Part shown: positions 6,257 to 10,358 of the stretch, piece after piece
Numbering within the stretch: the first letter of the stretch is position 1
Layout of the letters: each line of letters opens with the position of its first letter
From: QQUD01 sp039029915
Lineage (GTDB): Bacteria; Chloroflexota; Anaerolineae; Promineifilales; Promineifilaceae
DNA length: 10,358 nt
NCBI GenBank assembly: GCA_039029915.1
Contig: JBCCFD010000277.1
Span: forward strand, 1 to 10,358
Direction of reading: 5' to 3'
Made by a program: the position numbers and the translations under genes
Notes under the pieces: generated by a model
The model's input: only the letters and a program-made list of their open reading frames with translations
Database searches by the model: none
What the model was told of the DNA's origin: nothing

Positions 6257-7177
6257 TTATCGGCCCGCCGAGGTTAGCTTCGATTTCAAGACAAGGTTAT
6301 TTACAAATGCAATACCAACTAAGATGAGGGCCAGGGCAATAAGTGAGTTGATGGTCACGGTTTCATTGAGGATTAATGCCCCAAAGAACACCCCATTGAT
6401 TGGAATAAGATAGGTCACAAATGAGGCATATGTTGGGCCAGCTAGGGCATTAAGACGATAGTAGCTAAGAAACGCAAAAATAGTGATGATCCAAGCGGAT
6501 ACGAATAGCGCAATGATGGAAGGGCGATCGGGGGTAACGGCCGTCACGTCGTCAAAGAGCAACATCATTGGCAACAGCACAAAAACCGACGCGACAAACT
6601 GCCCCGTTAACCATTCCAGCACCGAATGTTGATGCTCATCTCCCTCTTTGAGGAAGCGACGCGAATATACTGTGGCGATGGCATAACAACAGCTAGCCGC
6701 TAAAAGGGCAATCTGGCTCCATAAATTTGAGCGCACATTGGCAAACGCGGCTGGCCCAATCAGAAAAAGGATGCCCACCATCCCCAGAACTACTCCGATC
6801 GTTTGATTCAGGGTGATTTTTTCATCTTTAATAAATTGACGGGCCAGCAAAAGCGTAAAAAACGGGGTGGTTGATACATAAATCGTCACCAATCCGCTGT
6901 CTACAAAAAGCAAAGCGTTCGTCGACAGCATAACCGGCAGGGCATTATCAAAAAGCCCCACAAAAAAGTAAGACCCCCACTGCCGCCCAAAAGCGGGTAA
7001 CCTTTCACCTTTTGCATAAAGCGCTATGACCAAAACGATAGCAACCAGCAAATTTCGGGTAAAGGTATAAGTAAACGGCGGAATCGTTTCTAGGCTAATG
7101 TCAGCGACAAGAAAAGCAACACCCCAAAGCGTCCCCGCTGTGATCAGTAAACCGATATGTTGCCAGTTAAGTTTCAT
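6257..7177 (-). CDS. EamA/DMT-family membrane transporter
   Basis: This protein of about 306 residues is strongly hydrophobic, with ten predicted membrane helices in two five-helix halves, as in the drug/metabolite transporter superfamily. Each half ends with the family signature: KDEKITLNQTIGVVLGMVGI (119-138) and LNETVTINSL followed by a glycine-rich helix (271-292). Members export amino acids, nucleotides or other metabolites, or import them; the substrate cannot be predicted. A GTG at 7180 is one codon upstream of the ATG at 7177. Neither has a clear Shine-Dalgarno site, and the ATG is preferred. The upstream 95 bp are occupied by inverted heptamer arrays, so expression may depend on read-through from the aminotransferase. 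The SGNH lipoprotein gene follows 93 bp downstream. Confidence 0.9.
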   Translation of the reverse strand: MKLNWQHIGLLITAGTLWGVAFLVADISLETIPPFTYTFTRNLLVAIVLVIALYAKGERLPAFGRQWGSYFFVGLFDNALPVMLSTNALLFVDSGLVTIYVSTTPFFTLLLARQFIKDEKITLNQTIGVVLGMVGILFLIGPAAFANVRSNLWSQIALLAASCCYAIATVYSRRFLKEGDEHQHSVLEWLTGQFVASVFVLLPMMLLFDDVTAVTPDRPSIIALFVSAWIITIFAFLSYYRLNALAGPTYASFVTYLIPINGVFFGALILNETVTINSLIALALILVGIAFVNNLVLKSKLTSAGR

Positions 7178-7186
7178 CACACGTCG

Positions 7187-7280
7187 TAATTGGTAACTGG
7201 TAACTGGTAATTAAGAGCATTTACGAAGCAAGTTTCCATTGCTCCCCTTCCCAATTACCAATTCCTAAGAACCAATTACC
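7187..7280. repeat. Inverted pair of 7-bp tandem arrays (TAAYTGG / CCAATTA)
   Basis: The left array at 7187-7212 is about 3.7 units of a heptamer: TAATTGG, TAACTGG, TAACTGG, TAATT. The right array at 7251-7280 keeps the same seven-base period in the opposite orientation: CCAATTA, CCAATTC, a degenerate CTAAGAA, then CCAATTA. About 38 bp separate the arrays, and they can fold into a long stem. The right array includes the aminotransferase stop codon (7278-7276); the left array ends ten bases before the EamA start. The structure could end or slow transcription, or protect mRNA ends. It recalls the short tandem heptamer repeats known in cyanobacteria, but is not claimed to be homologous. Confidence 0.7.
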
Positions 7281-8538
7281 CTTTAACCGTTTTCAACCCA
7301 TCTGCAAAAATCGCTACCGCATCATCAATCTGCTCCTTAGTCACGATCAAAGGTGGAATCCAGCGCACCACGTTTTGATAACTTCCGCAAGTCAGCAGGA
7401 GCAAATTGTTTTCGACCACGTATTTATTGACAGCGCTTGCCGTTTTAGCGTCAGGCTCACCTTTTTCATCCGTAAATTCGACGCCAACCATCAAGCCGCG
7501 GCCACGAACATCCCCCATGACAGGATACTGCTTTTGCAGCTCACGCAGCTTTGTCATTAGATAATGGCCCATTTCAGTTGAGTTCTCGAGCAATTTTTCA
7601 TCACGCAGCACGTCAATGGTGGCACATGCCCCGGCTGCAGCGATGGCACTGCCACCGCCATAGGTGCCGCCGTGGGTGCCAGCTTTCCATTTCGCCATCA
7701 AATCGCTACGCGAAGCAATTCCAGATATGGGCAAACCGCTGCCTAGCCCCTTAGCCATAATAATGATGTCTGGCTCAATTCCAGCATGCTCATAGGCAAA
7801 GAATTTTCCAGTCCGCCCAAAGCCACTTTGAACCTCATCCAGAATCAATAAGATGTTGTTTTCATCACAAATTTTGCGCAGTTCTTGAAGATACCCGTCT
7901 GGAACAGGCACGTAGCCACCTTCACCCAGCACAGGCTCAATGACAATAGCGGCCGTTTCGTCCGGGGCACTCTGGCTGTGAAGCACAAGATCAAGCTGTT
8001 TAAGACAAAAATCTATTGTTTCTTCTTCATCCCAGCCATAGTAGTACGCATACGGAAATGGCGTCACAAAAACAGCTCCAGGGAGCGGCTGGTAGTTTTG
8101 GCGATAGATATATTTTGAGGTAGTCATAGCCATCGTTTGGTGGGTCCGGCCGTGGAAGCTCCCCTGCATCACGATGATATTGCGCTTGCCCGTTGCTTGT
8201 CGCGCTAATTTTACGGAGGCCTCGACAGCTTCAGCACCGCTATTTGAAAAGAAGAAGCGGTCTATGCTATCTGGCGTGATCTCGTTTAGCTTTTCAGCCA
8301 GCGCAACGACGGCTGGCGATGTGACGATATTCATCTGCCCAAAAATCAGCTTAGCCGCCTGCTCTTGAATTGCTTTCACCACTTTAGGATGGCAGTGACC
8401 CGTGTTGGTCACCCCAATACCAGAGGTAAAATCAATGGTGCGATTACCATCTTCATCGTAAAAATAAATTCCCTCTGCTTTAGCGGGTTGAATATCAGTT
8501 AAATGGGTCCACACAGGGGCCAACAGTTCTGTGCTCAT
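7276..8538 (-). CDS. Class III PLP aminotransferase, probably 4-aminobutyrate aminotransferase (GabT-like)
   Basis: This 420-residue cytoplasmic enzyme transfers an omega-amino group, most likely from 4-aminobutyrate to 2-oxoglutarate. Class III motifs are complete: TNTGHCHPKVV near 44-54, NSGAEAVE (99-106) for the cofactor phosphate, SFHGRTH (127-133), IEPVLGEGG (200-208), LDEVQSGFGRTG (233-244) with Asp234 and Gln237 contacting PLP, and MAKGLGSGLP (261-270) with Lys263 as the Schiff-base lysine. The end, LLLTCGSYQNVVRWIPPL, closely resembles that of E. coli GabT, but other omega-transaminases share these motifs, so the substrate is not settled. The ATG at 8538 has AAGGAA six bases upstream. 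The last residues (KTVKG) and the stop run into a heptamer repeat. It is transcribed in the same direction as the amidotransferase 223 bp upstream and the EamA gene 98 bp downstream. Confidence 0.92.
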   Translation of the reverse strand: MSTELLAPVWTHLTDIQPAKAEGIYFYDEDGNRTIDFTSGIGVTNTGHCHPKVVKAIQEQAAKLIFGQMNIVTSPAVVALAEKLNEITPDSIDRFFFSNSGAEAVEASVKLARQATGKRNIIVMQGSFHGRTHQTMAMTTSKYIYRQNYQPLPGAVFVTPFPYAYYYGWDEEETIDFCLKQLDLVLHSQSAPDETAAIVIEPVLGEGGYVPVPDGYLQELRKICDENNILLILDEVQSGFGRTGKFFAYEHAGIEPDIIIMAKGLGSGLPISGIASRSDLMAKWKAGTHGGTYGGGSAIAAAGACATIDVLRDEKLLENSTEMGHYLMTKLRELQKQYPVMGDVRGRGLMVGVEFTDEKGEPDAKTASAVNKYVVENNLLLLTCGSYQNVVRWIPPLIVTKEQIDDAVAIFADGLKTVKG

Positions 8539-8761
8539 TTCTCATTCCTTCTCGTTTTTTAGATACAGGGAACAGGTACTACTCGCACCGTGTATCAATC
8601 TTAGGATTTACGCCAATTGCGATTACTGAGCTTGTTCAAGTGACTTTCTTTACCGCTTGACAAGCTCAGGATGCGTAAGCCCTAAATCTTTTATTTCAGG
8701 AATTTTATGGGAGTTGCGCTATCTTTCCAAAGGCAAATTAAGAATCGCTACGGCGAATTGT
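8539..8761. other. Gap between amidotransferase and aminotransferase genes
   Basis: The 223 bp contain the aminotransferase ribosome site (AAGGAA, 8550-8545), a 6-bp inverted repeat GATACA/TGTATC at 8562-8567 and 8591-8596 that may be chance, and the palindromic element at 8601-8685. I see no good promoter. The remainder up to 8761 shows neither a gene nor a recognisable signal. Confidence 0.45.
8601..8685. repeat. MITE- or REP-like palindromic element
   Basis: Outer arms TTAGGATTTACGC (8601-8613) and GCGTAAGCCCTAA (8673-8685) pair at 11 of 13 positions. Inner arms CTGAGCTTGTTCAAG (8626-8640) and CTTGACAAGCTCAG (8656-8669) pair over 14 bp with one bulged T around a 15-base loop. Together they make an 85-bp imperfect hairpin. 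The inner sequence resembles the CCTGAGCTTGTC-type palindromes found repeatedly in many bacterial genomes, and the outer arms resemble short transposon ends. No transposase is encoded, so it would be non-autonomous. In the transcript it could separate expression of the two flanking genes. Confidence 0.6.
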
Positions 8762-9466
8762 TTACCGCTGAATAAAGTTAACTATCCAATTTGAAATGAT
8801 GTGATTATGGTTGTCATCTGAAGATTTTTGGGCTTCCTGGATGAGCGCTGATTGCTCGGGAGAGTGTGATTCAAACCAGTCGATTGCTTTTTGATTAATT
8901 TCTGGCGTAAACTCAGGATGAGCCTGAATGCCCAACACATAGTCATCAATCACAAACATGCCGTTTGGGCAAAATTCATTCCCCGCCAATCGACTTGCTT
9001 TTGGAGGTAGTTGAACGACCTGATCTTGGTGGCAAAAGTAGAGGTTGCCATTTTCGATGGATGGAGACATAAACGGCCGTTTCTCAACAAACTCAACCTG
9101 CCCCATACCTAAGCCCCACCCTTTTTCTGATTTCTCAGCCTTCCCACCCAGCGCATGTGCCAGCACCTGATGACCAAAACAGATGCCCACCATCTTTCGT
9201 TGAGCGGCATAAACGTCACGAATAAAATCTTGCAGTTGCGCAATCCAAGGGTCTAAGTCGTAAGCCCCTTTTGGGCTGCCCGTAATTAAATACGCATCAC
9301 ACTCAGCAACAGATTGGGGGAAGTGACCTTCTGCCACGCGGTATTCAATTAACTCAATCTCATTCGGCGTTAAGTCAAAGAAATTTATGAAAACTTGGTG
9401 TTCTTTCTCACCAAACTCGTCTTCTTCTGAAGCAGTAACCGCATTTAAAATGCCTAATTTGATCAT
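8762..9466 (-). CDS. Class I glutamine amidotransferase-like protein
   Basis: The 234-residue product is a stand-alone class I amidotransferase domain of the GMP synthase-like (YfeJ-type) group. The nucleophile elbow GICFGHQ (94-100) places Cys96; His183 and Glu185 in QAHPEF complete the triad. TGSPKGAYD (62-70) fits the oxyanion loop and YFCHQDQV (143-150) is also typical of the family. Such proteins either release ammonia from glutamine for a partner or hydrolyse gamma-glutamyl compounds. No synthase partner is visible, and next to a GABA-type transaminase a gamma-glutamyl hydrolase role is possible but unproven. The ATG at 9466 has an excellent AAGGAGA site seven bases upstream, and a candidate TACAAT box lies further up. 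There is no signal peptide. One ACGGCCGT copy lies inside, encoding Lys-Arg-Pro. Confidence 0.9.
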   Translation of the reverse strand: MIKLGILNAVTASEEDEFGEKEHQVFINFFDLTPNEIELIEYRVAEGHFPQSVAECDAYLITGSPKGAYDLDPWIAQLQDFIRDVYAAQRKMVGICFGHQVLAHALGGKAEKSEKGWGLGMGQVEFVEKRPFMSPSIENGNLYFCHQDQVVQLPPKASRLAGNEFCPNGMFVIDDYVLGIQAHPEFTPEINQKAIDWFESHSPEQSALIQEAQKSSDDNHNHIISNWIVNFIQR

Positions 9467-9473
9467 GTGCTCG

Positions 9474-9480
9474 TCTCCTT
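9474..9480 (-). promoter_or_regulatory. Strong Shine-Dalgarno AAGGAGA of the amidotransferase gene
   Basis: AAGGAGA on the minus strand lies seven bases before the ATG at 9466 and confirms that start. Confidence 0.8.
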
Positions 9481-9497
9481 TCTCTTACAGCTAGGGA

Positions 9498-9526
9498 ATT
9501 GTACACCAGCAAGAATCCGATTGGAA
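9498..9526 (-). promoter_or_regulatory. Possible promoter of the amidotransferase gene
   Basis: TACAAT at 9503-9498 matches the -10 consensus at five of six positions. A weak TTCCAA at 9526-9521 lies 17 bp upstream. Transcription would begin near 9491, giving a leader of about 25 bases that includes the ribosome site. The -35 match is poor. Confidence 0.4.
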
Positions 9527-9598
9527 CTTATTGCTGTTCAAGCTGTGTAGAGCAGGATAAGCTTGGCATGACAAACTCGCCTTGAATACAAACATACT

Positions 9599-9626
9599 CA
9601 ATCTTTATTTTGTCAAAAAAAGATTG
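9599..9626 (-). terminator. Hairpin after the sigma factor gene, possible terminator
   Basis: CAATCTTT (9599-9606) pairs perfectly with AAAGATTG (9619-9626), and the inner TTTT-GTC-AAAA extends the stem to about 12 bp with one bulge. It lies 15 bases past the sigma factor stop. The stem is A+T-rich and no T run follows on the minus strand, so it would be a weak or factor-dependent terminator. Confidence 0.35.
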
Positions 9627-9641
9627 GTACCGATTCTCGGT

Positions 9642-10358
9642 CTATTCAATTGCTAATTGCTGCATACGGCTTTTTAGGAACTGTTTTTCAACATCATTTT
9701 GACATTGCTCATGAGCAATGGCATAGGCATCAAGCGCTTCTTCGTTAAACCCAGCCCGCCGCAATAGATCGGCGCGAGCCGCATGGAATAGATAGTAGTT
9801 TTTAAGATAGTCTTGCTCGGTTAGGTTGTCTAGGTAGCTCAATCCATAGACTGGCCCTTTCAGCATGGCTAACGCCACGCCGTGATTGAGCTTGATGATG
9901 GGAGAGCTGTCGTATTTCTGTAGTTCGTGATACAGCCCAACGATTTGCTCCCAATCGGTTTCAGATGCCGTTTTAGCTTCAGCGTGAACAGCGCTGATGG
10001 CGGCTTGGATTTGGTAGGGGCCGGGGCGACCCATGCGGAGGGCTTTTTCAACAACGGCCGTTCCTTCACGAATTTGGGTATCATTCCACGCCGAACGATC
10101 CTGCTCTTCAAGCAACACCATCTCACCCGCCTCATTGACTCTAGATTCACGACGAGAATCGTGTAGCAGCATCAACGCCAGCAAACCTAGCGCCTCAGGG
10201 GATTCTTCGAGCTGTGGGTCTCGTAGCAGCAGGGTATTTAGCACTCTAGCCAGTCGAATCGCCTCTTGGCACAGATCCCCTCGAATCAAATCTTCACCAA
10301 ACGAAGCATCATACCCTTCGTTGAAGATAAGATAAATCACTTTTAAGACCGCATCTAA
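9642..10358 (-). CDS. ECF sigma factor, ECF42-type C-terminal region (cut by window edge)
   Basis: The frame is open from the stop at 9642 to the right edge (239 codons). The codons at the edge read LDAVLKVIYLIFNEGY, which continues the family sequence, so the GTG at 10340 is not the start and the N-terminal sigma domains lie outside the window. The visible part is the conserved extension of the ECF42 (SigJ-like, DUF6596) group: FNEGY, DLCQEAIRLAR, LLALMLLHDSRRESR, LLEEQDRS-W, GRPGPYQIQAAISAVHA, then a TPR-like helical tail with LFHAARADLLRRAGF and N-x-x-E-x-x-FL near the end. ECF42 genes usually have no classical anti-sigma factor; the extension is thought to control activity, and the genes are often next to YCII/DGPF-domain protein genes. 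Such a gene might lie just to the right. One ACGGCCGT copy encodes Thr-Ala-Val here. Confidence 0.9.
   Translation of the reverse strand, partial: LDAVLKVIYLIFNEGYDASFGEDLIRGDLCQEAIRLARVLNTLLLRDPQLEESPEALGLLALMLLHDSRRESRVNEAGEMVLLEEQDRSAWNDTQIREGTAVVEKALRMGRPGPYQIQAAISAVHAEAKTASETDWEQIVGLYHELQKYDSSPIIKLNHGVALAMLKGPVYGLSYLDNLTEQDYLKNYYLFHAARADLLRRAGFNEEALDAYAIAHEQCQNDVEKQFLKSRMQQLAIE

Noticed and set aside
7187..7280. Possible CRISPR array
   Set aside because: The repeat unit is 7 bp without spacers and the two arrays face each other, so it is not a CRISPR array.
8562..8596. GATACA/TGTATC inverted repeat as an operator or promoter of the aminotransferase
   Set aside because: Six-base arms with a 23-base loop are expected by chance, and no -10/-35 pair with normal spacing could be built around them.
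2392..9466. A single biosynthetic or defence gene cluster
   Set aside because: The genes lie on both strands with divergent and convergent junctions, and the products are common catabolic and transport families with no defence or assembly-line hallmark.
10338..10340. GTG at 10340 as the start of the sigma factor gene
   Set aside because: The codons beyond it to the window edge remain open and match the family sequence, so the gene continues outside the window.

Overview
The window is an ordinary bacterial gene neighbourhood with several unusual non-coding and sequence-composition signals. It is gene-dense, with lipoprotein signal peptides, good Shine-Dalgarno sites before several genes and no introns. 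It carries ten protein genes, two of them cut by the window edges, and no RNA gene, CRISPR array or transposase. Base composition looks balanced by eye. The gene mix (DUF3179 lipoproteins, a sigma factor of the ECF42 type, many catabolic enzymes, small palindromic repeats) would fit a Chloroflexota (Anaerolineae-like) genome, but that is an inference with low to moderate confidence. No phylogenetic marker is present.

Layout. Positions 1-1830 (minus strand) hold two tandem paralogous DUF3179 lipoproteins. The downstream copy is cut by the left edge, and both start from an identical 17-bp block in which a TATAAT box sits six bases before the ATG. A divergent gap (1831-1963) leads to fucU (1964-2395, plus), an L-fucose mutarotase whose stop codon overlaps that of a convergent amidase (2392-3852, minus). 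The amidase diverges from a flavin-dependent amine or amino-acid oxidase (4050-5186, plus) across a 197-bp gap with a 9-bp inverted repeat. The oxidase converges on a minus-strand series that reads, in transcription order, ECF sigma factor C-terminal part (10358-9642), class I glutamine amidotransferase (9466-8762), class III aminotransferase (8538-7276), EamA transporter (7177-6257) and an SGNH-hydrolase lipoprotein (6163-5276).

How the genes may work together. Several products act on nitrogenous compounds: an amidase, a sarcosine-oxidase-like flavoenzyme, a GABA-type transaminase, a glutamine amidotransferase and a metabolite exporter. They could support amine or amide catabolism, but spacing, orientation and intervening repeats argue against one operon. 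The amidase and oxidase share an upstream region and are the best candidate functional pair.

The most interesting signal is the palindromic octamer ACGGCCGT. It occurs 11 times exactly, always inside genes, where random expectation is about 0.16. Other structures are an inverted pair of 7-bp tandem arrays that supplies the aminotransferase stop codon, and a MITE/REP-like hairpin between the amidotransferase and aminotransferase genes. No clear new defence or enzymatic system is present.
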